Shown: positions 38,796 through 50,068, numbered from the stretch's first letter. The stretch: DNA of 64,000 nt from Arcobacter sp. (GCA_002869565.1 PKUJ01000006.1:5270-69269); one strand, 5' to 3'. Numbers and translations: made by a program. Notes: generated by a model not told the origin, from the letters alone.

Positions 38796-40763
38796 TTACG
38801 ATAAAGGGAGTTCTATTTTAAATAAAGCTCCTAGATATTCTTTGTCTTTATACTGAAAAGTATTATTTTTAACTTGTATATCTCCTTTTAAACTATTCTC
38901 AATAATATTTTTCGTCATATATAATCCTATTCCAGTTCCTTGAGCTTTGAATTTTGTTGTGAAGTATGGTTCAAAAATACGATCAATAATATCATTTTTT
39001 ATTCCACCCGCATTATCAAAAATTTCAATAATAAAAATATTTTCTTTTTTATATGTTTTTATAAAAATAAGTTTTGGATCATTTTTGTCAATTAAAGCAT
39101 CTTTTGCATTGTTCATTATATTTAAAATGACTTGAACAAGTTCATTTTCATAAGTATTGAGTTTTACATCTTCTATATCTATTATTAACTCAATATAATG
39201 ATTTTTTATATTTGCAGATATTAAACTCAAGACTTGATTTATTGTATTATTCAACTCAAATTCATTTTTAACTTTTTTTTGTGAATAAAAATTTCTAAAA
39301 TCATCAATTGTTTTAGATAATATTGAAGTACTTTTTACAATATTTTGTAAATCAGCATCTACTTGTTTGTCATCTATTAGATTCATCTCTTTCTGAACTC
39401 TAATTCCACTAGCTAGTGTACTGATTGCTGATAATGGTTGTCTCCATTGGTGAGCAATATTTCCAAGCATCTCTCCCATTGCTGCAAGTTTTGATTGTTG
39501 ATTTAATATGATATCTTTTTCTCTTATATCAGATACTTGTTCTTTAACTTTTTTTTCTAATTCATCATTTAAATTTTTCAGTCTTATGTTTGCTTCTTCT
39601 AATCTTTGAGAATAAAATTTAAAGAGTTTTTTTATTCTTTTAGATAAGAGTATTATCAATATGATGATAATAAAAGATACTAGAGCAGAAACTTTTATTA
39701 TAGTTTTAATATCATCTTCTAAAGTTATCTTTAATTCCATGCGTTTTTGTTTAATTTGTTGATTTAACTTATCCGTATAAAGTCCTGTTCCTATAACCCA
39801 ATCTAAAATAGGGATATATTTTATATAAGAGATTTTTTTTGAAGGATTAATATCTTTAAATAGTTCTTCTGATTGAGTATATTCGATAAATGCATTATTA
39901 GATTTTTTTGCTTTTGTGATAATATCTTCCACATTTTTTTTTATTTTTTTATCAAGTTTTTCAAGTGGAACATCTAATATTTTTTTATTTTTATGAACTA
40001 ATGCTGTTCCTTTTGAATTCATAATAAATATATAACTATTATCATTGTATTCTAAGGTATTTACAAAATTTAGATTTTCATTAACAATAGTTGTTCTCAA
40101 GTCTTCTAAATAAATAGCTGTTCCAATATATAGATTAAGTGGTTCAAATTTTTTGATGTATCCAATTTTTTTACTTTGGATATTGCTATTTGGTTTGTTC
40201 CAATACCATTCGTGATAACCTTCATTATCTTTATCTAAAACTTTCATAAAACTATCATATAAATTCATCCCTTTTTTATCTACAATGTGTCTGATATCTT
40301 TTCCTACTAAATTAGGATTTGCAGGCATAGAAATAGCTGTGCCACTTGAGATGTCTTGAATAAAAAAGTATCCTGTTTTATTATCAAAAAAACGAATATT
40401 TCTCATGCTTTCATCAATGACTTTATAAAGTTCATTTTTTGATAAGTGTTTATTATTTTGATAAATGTTTTCTAATATGGCATAACCTATAGTAATTTTA
40501 TCTTTTACTTCTTTTTTTGATTCTAGTAGTTGATTAATGTAATTATTGCTTAAAAGTAAAGATATATATTTTATCCGTTCTTCAATTTTTCCTTTTAGAT
40601 TACTTATATGATTTTTTTCAATATTTACTATTTCTAAATTATGTGCTTTATGTTTAGAAGAAATGAATATATTTGTTAGAATAAAGGAGGTGAGTATAAC
40701 TCCAATAATTGGAAGTAATATAATCCATTTGATAATTTTTGATTCAGCTACGAAATTTTTCAT
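38796..40763 (-). CDS. Cache-domain sensor histidine kinase
   Basis: Double cache-like repeats, GNIAHQWRQPL H-box, HATPase. Confidence 0.85.
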   Translation of the reverse strand: MKNFVAESKIIKWIILLPIIGVILTSFILTNIFISSKHKAHNLEIVNIEKNHISNLKGKIEERIKYISLLLSNNYINQLLESKKEVKDKITIGYAILENIYQNNKHLSKNELYKVIDESMRNIRFFDNKTGYFFIQDISSGTAISMPANPNLVGKDIRHIVDKKGMNLYDSFMKVLDKDNEGYHEWYWNKPNSNIQSKKIGYIKKFEPLNLYIGTAIYLEDLRTTIVNENLNFVNTLEYNDNSYIFIMNSKGTALVHKNKKILDVPLEKLDKKIKKNVEDIITKAKKSNNAFIEYTQSEELFKDINPSKKISYIKYIPILDWVIGTGLYTDKLNQQIKQKRMELKITLEDDIKTIIKVSALVSFIIIILIILLSKRIKKLFKFYSQRLEEANIRLKNLNDELEKKVKEQVSDIREKDIILNQQSKLAAMGEMLGNIAHQWRQPLSAISTLASGIRVQKEMNLIDDKQVDADLQNIVKSTSILSKTIDDFRNFYSQKKVKNEFELNNTINQVLSLISANIKNHYIELIIDIEDVKLNTYENELVQVILNIMNNAKDALIDKNDPKLIFIKTYKKENIFIIEIFDNAGGIKNDIIDRIFEPYFTTKFKAQGTGIGLYMTKNIIENSLKGDIQVKNNTFQYKDKEYLGALFKIELPLS

Positions 40764-40841
40764 AATAGATTAGCTTATCATAGTTTCTGAAAATTTAGGA
40801 TAGTGATATTAATTAATTTAGTTAGTTAAATTATTATTTAA

Positions 40842-42020
40842 CTAACTGATTTTAGAGTATAAATCTAAAAGTTCTATTTGTTCTTCTAAATCAAAAATTT
40901 TAAGTTCTATAGATTTTATTTTTTGAGAATTTAAAAGAGTATCTATATCACTTTGTGTTTTTAATTCTGCTTCTTTTTCTTCTGTAATAATAGTTAATAA
41001 TGAATTGTAAAGTTCATAATCATCTTTTGCAATTTTCTTTTTTTTATTAATCATTTCTACTTTTGCCATTTTTGTTTTATAAAAATTTTCTTCTTCTAAA
41101 ATTTTATTTTTTAAATCAAGTTTTGCTTTTAAATAAGTGATTTTTTGTGTTTCAATATCATTAAAAGTTCTTACATCTAAAGGCATTGTCAGTGATAATC
41201 CATAACTATAGACATTTTCGTTATTAACTGAATCTTTTTCTACATCATGGTATTGAGTATGACTTCCATTTGCATTTAATGTAGGAAGATATTTTGCGAT
41301 TGTCATATCTGCAAGATAATCTTTTTGTTGTATATCTGCTTTTGCTTTTTCTAGTGTTACGTTATTTTTTAAAAAATTATCTTTATTTGTCATGCTTAGA
41401 ATTGGTAAGTCAAAACTTTCATATTCACCACTTGCAATATTTGAAAAATTATTGTTTAATTCTTTTTTATTATATTCTAATTCTACAATGCTATTTTTTA
41501 TTTTATTTGCATCCAAAATGGCATTGTCTAAATATGAAGTGTCTAAAAAGCCATTTAATACTTGTTCTTTTTTTCTTATAATATCAATATTTGCATTTTT
41601 TAAAAGGAGTTCATTTTTTTTTATACTTAAGTCTATTAGATGAAGATTAAAAAGCATTGTAGTTGCATTTTTTATCAATTCTTTCTTTTGAATTTCAATG
41701 TCTAATTTATTATATTTATAATTTGCATTTGCATATTTTATTGCACTAAAAATCCCCCCACTTTTAAAAATAGGTTGATTAATAGTTATTGCACTTTTTG
41801 TAGTATCGTCTTGATCTGTATAACTTTTAGTATAGGATAGATTAATTGGATTAATCCAATCTTTTTTTAACTTACTACTATTTTCTTCATTTTGTTTTTC
41901 ACTATAGTTAAAAAGATTCAATCTATCTTCTGAAAGAATTTTTTTATCTTCAGCCCCTAAAAATAAGGGGATAAAGAAAAGTGATATTAAAAAAAAATTA
42001 GCTGATTTTTGAAAGAGCAT
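40842..42020 (-). CDS. TolC family outer membrane protein
   Basis: TolC-type coiled-coil repeats, signal peptide. Confidence 0.75.
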   Translation of the reverse strand: MLFQKSANFFLISLFFIPLFLGAEDKKILSEDRLNLFNYSEKQNEENSSKLKKDWINPINLSYTKSYTDQDDTTKSAITINQPIFKSGGIFSAIKYANANYKYNKLDIEIQKKELIKNATTMLFNLHLIDLSIKKNELLLKNANIDIIRKKEQVLNGFLDTSYLDNAILDANKIKNSIVELEYNKKELNNNFSNIASGEYESFDLPILSMTNKDNFLKNNVTLEKAKADIQQKDYLADMTIAKYLPTLNANGSHTQYHDVEKDSVNNENVYSYGLSLTMPLDVRTFNDIETQKITYLKAKLDLKNKILEEENFYKTKMAKVEMINKKKKIAKDDYELYNSLLTIITEEKEAELKTQSDIDTLLNSQKIKSIELKIFDLEEQIELLDLYSKIS

Positions 42021-43182
42021 TTTCTAACCTTTTGAATCCTTCATTAATTTCTTCTTTTGAAATTGTTAATGGAGGAAGAAATCTTATGGTATTTTTTCCT
42101 GCTTTTAGAACTAAAACACCTTCTTTAAATGCTGCGGGAATAATTTTTGAAAATGTATCTATATCTTTAACTCGAAGACCTTTCATAAGTCCTATTCCAA
42201 CTTTTTCAGTAAATAAATTTTTATTGTTTTCGAAGAGTTCAGTTAGTTTTTTTTCAAAATATATTATAGTTTCATCAAGCTTTCCACTATTTTTATAATC
42301 ATCTAAAATATCAAGCACTTTATTTGCTGCTGCTGTACTAAGATAATTCCCTCCAAAAGTTGAACCATGATCTCCTGGCTCAAATATATCTTTAATTGTT
42401 GTAAGTACTGCTCCAATTGGAACACCCCCACCCAATCCTTTAGCCATAGTAATAATATCAGGTTTGATTTCATAAAGATTAGAAGCCAAAAACTCTCCTG
42501 TTCTATATGCTCCAGTTTGAACTTCATCAATAATTAATAGAATTCCTTGTTCTTTTAAGAATTTTGCTAATTCTTGAATATCTTCTTTCTTAAATGGTTG
42601 AACACCACCTTCCCCTTGAACAATCTCAATCATAACTGCAACTGTTTCATTATCAATAGAGTTATAAATGTCATCAATTTTATTATCGTAAGAAAAACCT
42701 TCTGGATATGGTGCAAAGTTAGCAGAATGCATTGAACTTTGTCCAGTTGCTTTTACTGTGGTAATTGTTCTTCCATGAAATGAATGCTCTAATGTAATTA
42801 CTTTATATCTTTTGTTGTCAAATCTAGTTTCACCATATTTTCTTGCAATTTTAATAGCACCTTCATTTGCTTCTGCTCCACTATTTGCAAAGAATGTTGC
42901 AACATCCATTTCTGAAAGTTTTGCAATTTTTTCTCCAAGTTTAGCTTGAGGTTCAATTCCATAGAGGTTTGAAATATGAGTAATATTACTTACTTGTTTA
43001 TAAATAGCATCTGCTAAGTCTTTATTCCCATGACCTACAGATACCACTCCAATACCTGAGGTGAAATCTATATAATCTTTATCAGTTTCATCAAAAAGTG
43101 TGGCATTAATACCTTTTTTAAAATTAACATAATTTCTTGGATATGTGTGTAAAACGTACTGTTTGTCTAATTGTTCTAACAT
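41998..43182 (-). CDS. argD: Aspartate aminotransferase family protein / acetylornithine aminotransferase
   Basis: FANSGAEANEGAIKIARKYG; LLIIDEVQTGAYRTGEF. Confidence 0.85.
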   Translation of the reverse strand: MLEQLDKQYVLHTYPRNYVNFKKGINATLFDETDKDYIDFTSGIGVVSVGHGNKDLADAIYKQVSNITHISNLYGIEPQAKLGEKIAKLSEMDVATFFANSGAEANEGAIKIARKYGETRFDNKRYKVITLEHSFHGRTITTVKATGQSSMHSANFAPYPEGFSYDNKIDDIYNSIDNETVAVMIEIVQGEGGVQPFKKEDIQELAKFLKEQGILLIIDEVQTGAYRTGEFLASNLYEIKPDIITMAKGLGGGVPIGAVLTTIKDIFEPGDHGSTFGGNYLSTAAANKVLDILDDYKNSGKLDETIIYFEKKLTELFENNKNLFTEKVGIGLMKGLRVKDIDTFSKIIPAAFKEGVLVLKAGKNTIRFLPPLTISKEEINEGFKRLENALSKIS

Positions 43183-43288
43183 ATAATTTTCCTATTTTTA
43201 ATTGTTGAAATTATAGCTTATTTTCTTAAACAAAATATTAATAGCTTTGAGAATTAAAATGGGTAAAGAATATATAAAATATTAATAA

Positions 43289-45589
43289 TTATAGAGTGAT
43301 AGTAAATTTGGCACCTTTACATTTGATATCTTTATAAAAATAAGTATAATTTTCAACTCTTAATTTGCCATAAAGTGAGTTTTTAACTATATCTTGGCTC
43401 ATGTATAATCCGACACCTGTTCCTTGGCTTTGGTGTTTTGTAGTGAAATATGGTTCAAATATTCTATCTATTATATTTTCAGGTATTCCTTGGGCACTAT
43501 CATATATTTCTATATAGGAAAGATTATTTTTTTGATAGGTTTTTATAAAAATAAGTTTTTGCTCTGGTTGAATTGAAAGAATTGCATCTTTAGAATTGTT
43601 TAAAATATTCATTAATACTTGAATAAGTTCATTTTCAAAAGATTTAATTTTAAAATCTTTTATATCTTGAACGAGTTCAATCTCTTTTGTTTCAAATTGT
43701 GAACTAATCAAATTAAGAGTTTTACTTATAGTATTAGAGATATTAAATTCTTTTATAACTTTATTCTTTTGGTCAAAGAATCCTCTAAAATCTTCTATGG
43801 TGTTAGATAAATATTGTGCTGAATCATTTATTCTATCCATGGTCTCATAAAATTTATCTTCATCAAATAAATTCATCTCTTTTTGTAGTTTTGCTCCTGT
43901 TGCTGTTACTGAGATTACAGATAGAGGTTGTCTCCATTGATGTGCAATATTACCAATCATTTCACCCATGGCAGCCAATTTACTTTGTTGATAAAGCAAT
44001 TGTTCTTTATCTTTTTTCTCAATTTCTAAATTTTTACTTTCAGTTACATCTTGAATTGTACCAATTATGATATTTTTTTCTTTATCAAGTCTCCCCCTGC
44101 ATTCTAGCCACCTTATTTCATTATCAGGTTTATAAATTCTAAACATAGTTCTATTTTGTTTATTCTCAATCATACACTCTTCTAAAAAAAGTTCAAATTC
44201 TATAAGATCTTCTTCAAGAATGATATTCCTCATATATTCAGGAGACAAGGTAATACTTTTTTCTTCTATTCCAAATATATGTAAAACTTCTTCCGACCAT
44301 TCGGCTATATTTGTAGATGGAATTAATTTCCAACTTCCTATTTTTGCTACTTTTTGAGCTTCAAGAAGAGTCTCTTTCTGTTCAATATTTTCTATGATTT
44401 GTGCTTCTAAATTCTTTTTATATTCAACTAATCTATGAGTAATCATTCTTGAAATATAAAAAGATAATAGTACAAAAAATAGTGTAAGAATTAAACTGAT
44501 GACAATAATTTGTTTAATAGATTCATTCATAGAATTTGTTAATAGAACTTTTCTTTCTGCAATTTGTTGATTAAGATTATCAAGATAAAATCCCGTACCT
44601 ATTATCCAATTCCAATCTTTGAAAAACTTAACATATGAAATTTTTGTTCTATTTTTTTCTTCTTCTTCAGGTTTAAATTTTATAATATAAGGAATAAAAC
44701 CTTCTTGTTCTTTTTTTGCAAAATTTATTATATCTTTAATATAAAAATGACCATTAATATCTTGTTCTTTTATTCTATTTTTACCTATAAATTCTTTTTT
44801 AAAACTTGAAAGAGTTTTTCCTTTTTCATCAAATATAAAAATATACCCAGATTTGTTAAAACGCATTTTTCTTATTCTTTTTAGTAATCTTTGCTTTATT
44901 TCATTTTCAAAATCTTCAATATATTCCCCCGTTCCAATGGCGAAATTAAAAGGTTCAAAATATTTATAAAAACTTGTTTTTTTATATGATTTATCTCTAT
45001 TAGAACCTTTGTACCAGTAGTAAGTATCAAATCTCTCAGTTTTATCTTTTATTGTTTGAACAATAGTTTTTACAAACTGATAACCTTTTGCATCTTTAAA
45101 TTCTAATTTGTTTTTATTCTCTAGCTCTTTATTTAAAGGTTGAAGTAGCCCAACTCCTTGTGCACTATCTATAAAAAAATAACCTCTTCCTTTATTATAG
45201 ATAATACTTCCTAGTGCATTTTTTATTGTTTTAAATATATGTTCTTCGCTGTGTTTAAGTCCATTGTCAAATTTAGATTCTTCAGTATATATATTTGTTG
45301 CAATTTTATGTGCTTCATATACTCTATCTTTTATCATTTCTTTTAGTGCTTCTTCTGCTTGTGCTTTTTCTTCTTTTATTTCTTCATAAACTCTTTCAAC
45401 TTCATTTTTAATTCTCTTTTTGTTGTCATCAAAATAAGTTTTTTCAACAAGTTGTATCTCTTTTTTAAAGCTGAGATTTTTTTCGTAAATAAAAGTTTCA
45501 GTAATAAAAAATGCAAAGATAATAACAAATATAATTGGTCCAAATTTAATTATATTAATTATGAGTTTTTCATCTTTAAGCATTCTCAC
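43289..45589 (-). CDS. Cache- and PAS-domain sensor histidine kinase
   Basis: Cache repeats, PAS segment, GNIAHQWRQPLS H-box; paralogous to 38796-40763. Confidence 0.85.
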   Translation of the reverse strand: MRMLKDEKLIINIIKFGPIIFVIIFAFFITETFIYEKNLSFKKEIQLVEKTYFDDNKKRIKNEVERVYEEIKEEKAQAEEALKEMIKDRVYEAHKIATNIYTEESKFDNGLKHSEEHIFKTIKNALGSIIYNKGRGYFFIDSAQGVGLLQPLNKELENKNKLEFKDAKGYQFVKTIVQTIKDKTERFDTYYWYKGSNRDKSYKKTSFYKYFEPFNFAIGTGEYIEDFENEIKQRLLKRIRKMRFNKSGYIFIFDEKGKTLSSFKKEFIGKNRIKEQDINGHFYIKDIINFAKKEQEGFIPYIIKFKPEEEEKNRTKISYVKFFKDWNWIIGTGFYLDNLNQQIAERKVLLTNSMNESIKQIIVISLILTLFFVLLSFYISRMITHRLVEYKKNLEAQIIENIEQKETLLEAQKVAKIGSWKLIPSTNIAEWSEEVLHIFGIEEKSITLSPEYMRNIILEEDLIEFELFLEECMIENKQNRTMFRIYKPDNEIRWLECRGRLDKEKNIIIGTIQDVTESKNLEIEKKDKEQLLYQQSKLAAMGEMIGNIAHQWRQPLSVISVTATGAKLQKEMNLFDEDKFYETMDRINDSAQYLSNTIEDFRGFFDQKNKVIKEFNISNTISKTLNLISSQFETKEIELVQDIKDFKIKSFENELIQVLMNILNNSKDAILSIQPEQKLIFIKTYQKNNLSYIEIYDSAQGIPENIIDRIFEPYFTTKHQSQGTGVGLYMSQDIVKNSLYGKLRVENYTYFYKDIKCKGAKFTITL

Positions 45590-45764
45590 ACAAGTCCCTT
45601 AGAATTAGCAAAATTATCAGTTAGGCCTTATTATAGTCAAAAACTAATTAAAAATAACAAATTTGTAATTTTAAATATTTAATATTAATTATTTATAGTA
45701 CTTTAAGATATTAACAATTAATCTCATTTTTGCTAAAATCTGAAACTAAAATAAAAGGAAAAAA

Positions 45765-46646
45765 ATGCAGCATCTAATTACTACCGCAGACTTTACTAAA
45801 GAAGAAATTCTTAAAGTTTTTGATGACGCTAGAATATTTTTAGATATGGAATCTAGCGAGGTATTAAAGGGTAAAATTATTGTTAATCTATTTTTTGAAA
45901 ATTCAACAAGGACAAGAGGTGCCTTTGAAATGGCAGCAAAAAGACTTGGTGCACAAGTAATTTCTTTAGATGTTGGAAACTCTTCAACAAAAAAAGGTGA
46001 AACTATTTTTGATACTGTTACAAATATTAATGCAATGAGACCAGATGCAATTGTTATTAGACATTCTGATTGTAATTTTCATAAAACTTTAATAGATTAT
46101 GTTGATTGTCCAATTATCAATGCAGGTGCTGGAAAAAATGCACATCCAACTCAGGCTCTATTAGACCTATTTACAATAACTGAGCATTTTGATGGAGAAA
46201 CAGAAGGTAAAAAAGTTGCAATTATTGGAGATATAAAAAGTTCAAGAGTTGCAGGTTCAAATAAAAAACTTCTTCCAAGATTTGGTATGGAAGTATGTTT
46301 TGTAGCTCCTGATTGTTTTAAATCAGAAGATACAGAGTATAAACAGTATGATAATATTTCTGAAGTAATTGATGAAGTTGATGTTGTAATGAGTTTAAGA
46401 ACTCAATTAGAACGTCATAATGAAATGTATTTTTCTTCACTTCATGAGTATGCAAAAGATTACTGTATCACAAGTGAAACTTTTGGAGATAGAGATATTC
46501 TTTTATTACATCCAGGACCTGTAAATAGAAATGTTGATATTTCTGATGAAATGTTAGTTGACCCAAGAAATAAGATTTTAGAGCAAGTTAGAAATGGTGT
46601 TGCAGTAAGAATGGCAGTTCTTAAAAAACTAGTATGTGATCAATAG
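45765..46646 (+). CDS. pyrB: Aspartate carbamoyltransferase catalytic subunit
   Basis: FFENSTRTRGAFEMAAKRLG; HPGPVNR. Confidence 0.95.
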   Translation: MQHLITTADFTKEEILKVFDDARIFLDMESSEVLKGKIIVNLFFENSTRTRGAFEMAAKRLGAQVISLDVGNSSTKKGETIFDTVTNINAMRPDAIVIRHSDCNFHKTLIDYVDCPIINAGAGKNAHPTQALLDLFTITEHFDGETEGKKVAIIGDIKSSRVAGSNKKLLPRFGMEVCFVAPDCFKSEDTEYKQYDNISEVIDEVDVVMSLRTQLERHNEMYFSSLHEYAKDYCITSETFGDRDILLLHPGPVNRNVDISDEMLVDPRNKILEQVRNGVAVRMAVLKKLVCDQ

Positions 46647-46655
46647 TTTTAAAAT

Positions 46656-47609
46656 TTGAATGAACAATTAAAAAAAATATTAAATAAATATGGCTCTCTT
46701 AAAGAGCCATTTTTTTTCTGTGTATCTTATGATCTGAGTAAGTTTTATGTAAAAGCATTAAAAGATCTACCAAAAGAGATTAGCTTTGAAATAAATGATA
46801 AAGTATCTTCAAAAATCACTAAAAAACAAAAAATAGAAAAATATCCCATATCTTATGAAGAGTATAAAATAAAGTTTGATTTTATTCAAGAACAAATTAA
46901 GTCTGGTAATTCCTATCTTTTAAACCTAACCTCTAAAACGCAAATTGACCCAGAATTAACTCTTGATGAAATTTATGAAAATGCCAATGCCAAATTTAAA
47001 TTAAAATTTTTTGATGAATTCGTTTGTTTTTCTCCTGAAAAATTTATAGAAATAAAAAAGAACAAAATCTTTACTTATCCTATGAAAGGTACAATAGATT
47101 CTAAAATACCAAATGCTGAAGCTAAAATCTTAGGAGATATTAAAGAGATGGCAGAGCATACTATGGTGGTAGATTTACTTAGAAATGATTTAGGAATTGT
47201 TTCAAATAAAATAAGAGTAGATAAATTTAGATATATCGATAAAATCAATGCAGGGGACAAAAAACTTTTACAAGTGAGTTCCAAAATATCTGGACATTTG
47301 AATGATGACTGGCATGGTAAAATTGGTGATATATTAACTTCTATTCTTCCTGCTGGTTCTATTACAGGAACACCAAAGAAAAAAACAGTTCAAATCCTAA
47401 AAGAGATTGAGGGATTCAATCGAGATTATTATACAGGGGTATTTGGTGTTTATGATGGCAAATCTTTGGATTCTAGTGTAATGATAAGATTTATAGAAAA
47501 AGACTCAAATGGAAACTTCTACTATAAAAGTGGTGGTGGAATAACCTGTGATTCAAATGCTGCTTCAGAATATGAAGAACTTATAGACAAAATTTACCTA
47601 CCTTTCTAA
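46656..47609 (+). CDS. pabB: Aminodeoxychorismate synthase component I
   Basis: TYPMKGTIDS, LRNDLG, ILPAGSITGTPKKKT chorismate-binding motifs; TTG start. Confidence 0.85.
   Translation: MNEQLKKILNKYGSLKEPFFFCVSYDLSKFYVKALKDLPKEISFEINDKVSSKITKKQKIEKYPISYEEYKIKFDFIQEQIKSGNSYLLNLTSKTQIDPELTLDEIYENANAKFKLKFFDEFVCFSPEKFIEIKKNKIFTYPMKGTIDSKIPNAEAKILGDIKEMAEHTMVVDLLRNDLGIVSNKIRVDKFRYIDKINAGDKKLLQVSSKISGHLNDDWHGKIGDILTSILPAGSITGTPKKKTVQILKEIEGFNRDYYTGVFGVYDGKSLDSSVMIRFIEKDSNGNFYYKSGGGITCDSNAASEYEELIDKIYLPF
46690..46717 (+). terminator. Intrinsic-terminator-like hairpin inside 5' end of pabB
   Basis: ATGGCTCT-cttaa-AGAGCCAT followed by T7. Confidence 0.65.
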
Positions 47610-47700
47610 TATCACAAATTTTCCTTATTTAAAATATATACTTGTAATCATAATGTACTCATAAATCCATATAATTTTTCAAAATATAAAGTTGAGGAAA

Positions 47701-48747
47701 ATGATGAAAAATAGAGTTTTTATTATTGAATATGCTAAAGGAAGTGATAAAGGTTTTGATGGTTTTAGACCTGATAGTAAGCCAATTTTAGAGGCAATAG
47801 AAGAAGTAACAGATTATAAGACAGAAATCGTTTTTTATAGACCAAATAGAAAATATGATTTATTAGAGTATTTAAAAGAAAAAGCTGTAGCGGTTATTAG
47901 TAGAATTAACCCAGGCAATTTAAAAGAGGCTGATGAATATTTTCAATTTCTAAAAGCTTTAGGAAATGCAGGTATAGAAATTCATACTCATCCCGATGTT
48001 ATGATTAATTTAGATTTCAAAGATATTTTAGCTAAATTAAAAGGTACAAAACTTGGTGATGATGAAACTTATTTTTATCATACCTATACAGATTTCGCTA
48101 CAAGGTTTCCAGCTGATTTAGATGTCCATGGTATTAGAGTTTTAAAAACTAATTATGGGTCAACAGGTGAGGGGGTTTATTTAGTATCAAAGAAAGAGGA
48201 TGGATCTATTTTTTCTGTTGAAGCTGTAAATAATGAAAAATACTATTACGATGATATAAATGAATTTTTACATAAATTTGAGCCTAATTTTGATGAAACT
48301 GTATCGGAGTATGCTGCATATTTTCAAGGTAAGACTGGTTTTGTTGGATGTAGGTATCTTGAAAGAATTACAGAGGGAGAAATTAGAGTTTTACTTGTAA
48401 ATGATAAAGCTATCTCCGTTGTACATAAGAAGCCACAAGAGGGTGAATTTTCTGCAACATTATTCTCTGGTGCAAAATACAAATATGAATCTCCTGATGA
48501 GCCCAAATGGAAGGTTGTAGTTGATTTAACGATGAAAGGATTAAAAGATATTAAGAAATTTCTAAATGGTCAAAACTATCCACTTCTTTGGACTATGGAT
48601 TATATCCTTGATTATAATGAGGATGGAAGTGATAAATATGTATTATCTGAAATTAACTGTTCTTGTGTTGGAATTACTACAGAACTTCAATATGCAAAAG
48701 ATGTAGCAGAAGTTTTTATCCCAAAAAAAAAGAAAAAGAAAAAATAG
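47701..48747 (+). CDS. Cj0069 family protein
   Basis: Resembles the Campylobacterota Cj0069 family (IIEYAKGSDKGFDGFRPDSKPI). Confidence 0.8.
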   Translation: MMKNRVFIIEYAKGSDKGFDGFRPDSKPILEAIEEVTDYKTEIVFYRPNRKYDLLEYLKEKAVAVISRINPGNLKEADEYFQFLKALGNAGIEIHTHPDVMINLDFKDILAKLKGTKLGDDETYFYHTYTDFATRFPADLDVHGIRVLKTNYGSTGEGVYLVSKKEDGSIFSVEAVNNEKYYYDDINEFLHKFEPNFDETVSEYAAYFQGKTGFVGCRYLERITEGEIRVLLVNDKAISVVHKKPQEGEFSATLFSGAKYKYESPDEPKWKVVVDLTMKGLKDIKKFLNGQNYPLLWTMDYILDYNEDGSDKYVLSEINCSCVGITTELQYAKDVAEVFIPKKKKKKK

Positions 48748-48841
48748 TTTATATATTTGATTAAAATTTATAAGTTAACAATTGTCCTAAAACTTTTTTT
48801 GCTATTATTATAAAAAGAAAAATTCAGGAATATATAAATAG

Positions 48842-49405
48842 ATGCAATATTTTGAAACTATAAAATGTGATGATTATGAGGTTTTTAATTTAGACTATCA
48901 TAATAGAAGAATTGCTAATACAATTGGACTTAATTTAAATCTTCAGGAGTATATTTATGCTCCTTCAAATGAACTTCTTCGTTGTAAAGTTATATATAAT
49001 GAAGAAGGTATAGAAAATGTTGAATATTTTAAATATAAAAAAAGAGAAATAAAATCATTTAAACTAGTTTTTGATGATGTAATAGATTATTCAAAAAAAT
49101 ATTTAGATAGAACACTTTTAGATGATTTATACAAGCAAAGAGAAAATGCTGATGAGATTATTATTATAAAAAATGGGATTGTAAGTGATACTTCAATTGC
49201 AAATATTGTAATATTTGATGGAAATAATTGGATAACTTCTACTTCGCCGCTTCTTTTTGGAACAACAAGAGCTAGGTTACTTGATGATAAAGCTATTTTT
49301 GAAAAAGATATAACAGTTGAGATGTTAAAAAAGGCAGAAAAAATTGCTCTTATGAATGCAATGATTGATTTTAATATTATTGAAGATTATTCGTTCTTTT
49401 TATAA
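48842..49405 (+). CDS. Aminotransferase class IV family protein (PabC-like)
   Basis: DEIIIIKNGIVSDTSIANIVIFDG; near pabB. Confidence 0.8.
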   Translation: MQYFETIKCDDYEVFNLDYHNRRIANTIGLNLNLQEYIYAPSNELLRCKVIYNEEGIENVEYFKYKKREIKSFKLVFDDVIDYSKKYLDRTLLDDLYKQRENADEIIIIKNGIVSDTSIANIVIFDGNNWITSTSPLLFGTTRARLLDDKAIFEKDITVEMLKKAEKIALMNAMIDFNIIEDYSFFL

Positions 49406-50028
49406 ACTCTATCTAATAGTAGTTGCCATTTATCCACTTTACCCCAGTTGATACGAACTTTTTTATAAATCTTTTTGTTTTTTAGAAGATAAGCTTCTTC
49501 TTCATTAAATATAAATTGTGGTTTTAGTTTTTTTCTAATATCAAAAGGAACAACTTTAAAACTAAGATTATCAAGAACTAAAGGCATGGCTTTTTTATTT
49601 TCAAGATAAAGAAGAATCATATGATAATTTGTTGCTCCTTTAACTTTTACAACACTTAAAAATAGTTTCTCTTTTGGAACACCAGTTTCAAGTAGTGTAA
49701 AGTACTTTGCTATTGCATAATCTTCACAATCTCCTCTTCCATTTATCAAAAATTCTTTTGGGGTTGACCAATGATCATCAACATTGTATTTTGTTGCATC
49801 ATTGATAGGTAATATTTTATTATAAAAAGCATTTACATAGGAAAGTTTTTTTAGAATTTTAAAATCTTTCACTTTCTTTTTTAGTTCTAAATATTTTACC
49901 AGTCTTATAGTAATTGCTTTTTCATTTGTAGAAGATTTTATAGTTTTCAAGTCATTATTACTTAGTGTGATACTTTTAGAATGAAGTAATGTTATTGACA
50001 GAAATATAAGTAAAAATAATTGTTGCAT
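49387..50028 (-). CDS. Transglutaminase-like cysteine peptidase (BTLCP/LapG-like)
   Basis: INGRGDCEDYAIAKYF and YHMILLYLE catalytic regions. Confidence 0.8.
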   Translation of the reverse strand: MQQLFLLIFLSITLLHSKSITLSNNDLKTIKSSTNEKAITIRLVKYLELKKKVKDFKILKKLSYVNAFYNKILPINDATKYNVDDHWSTPKEFLINGRGDCEDYAIAKYFTLLETGVPKEKLFLSVVKVKGATNYHMILLYLENKKAMPLVLDNLSFKVVPFDIRKKLKPQFIFNEEEAYLLKNKKIYKKVRINWGKVDKWQLLLDRVYKKNE

Positions 50029-50068
50029 TAGATATAATACTGAACTTAAATTGAACTTAGGATTAAAA

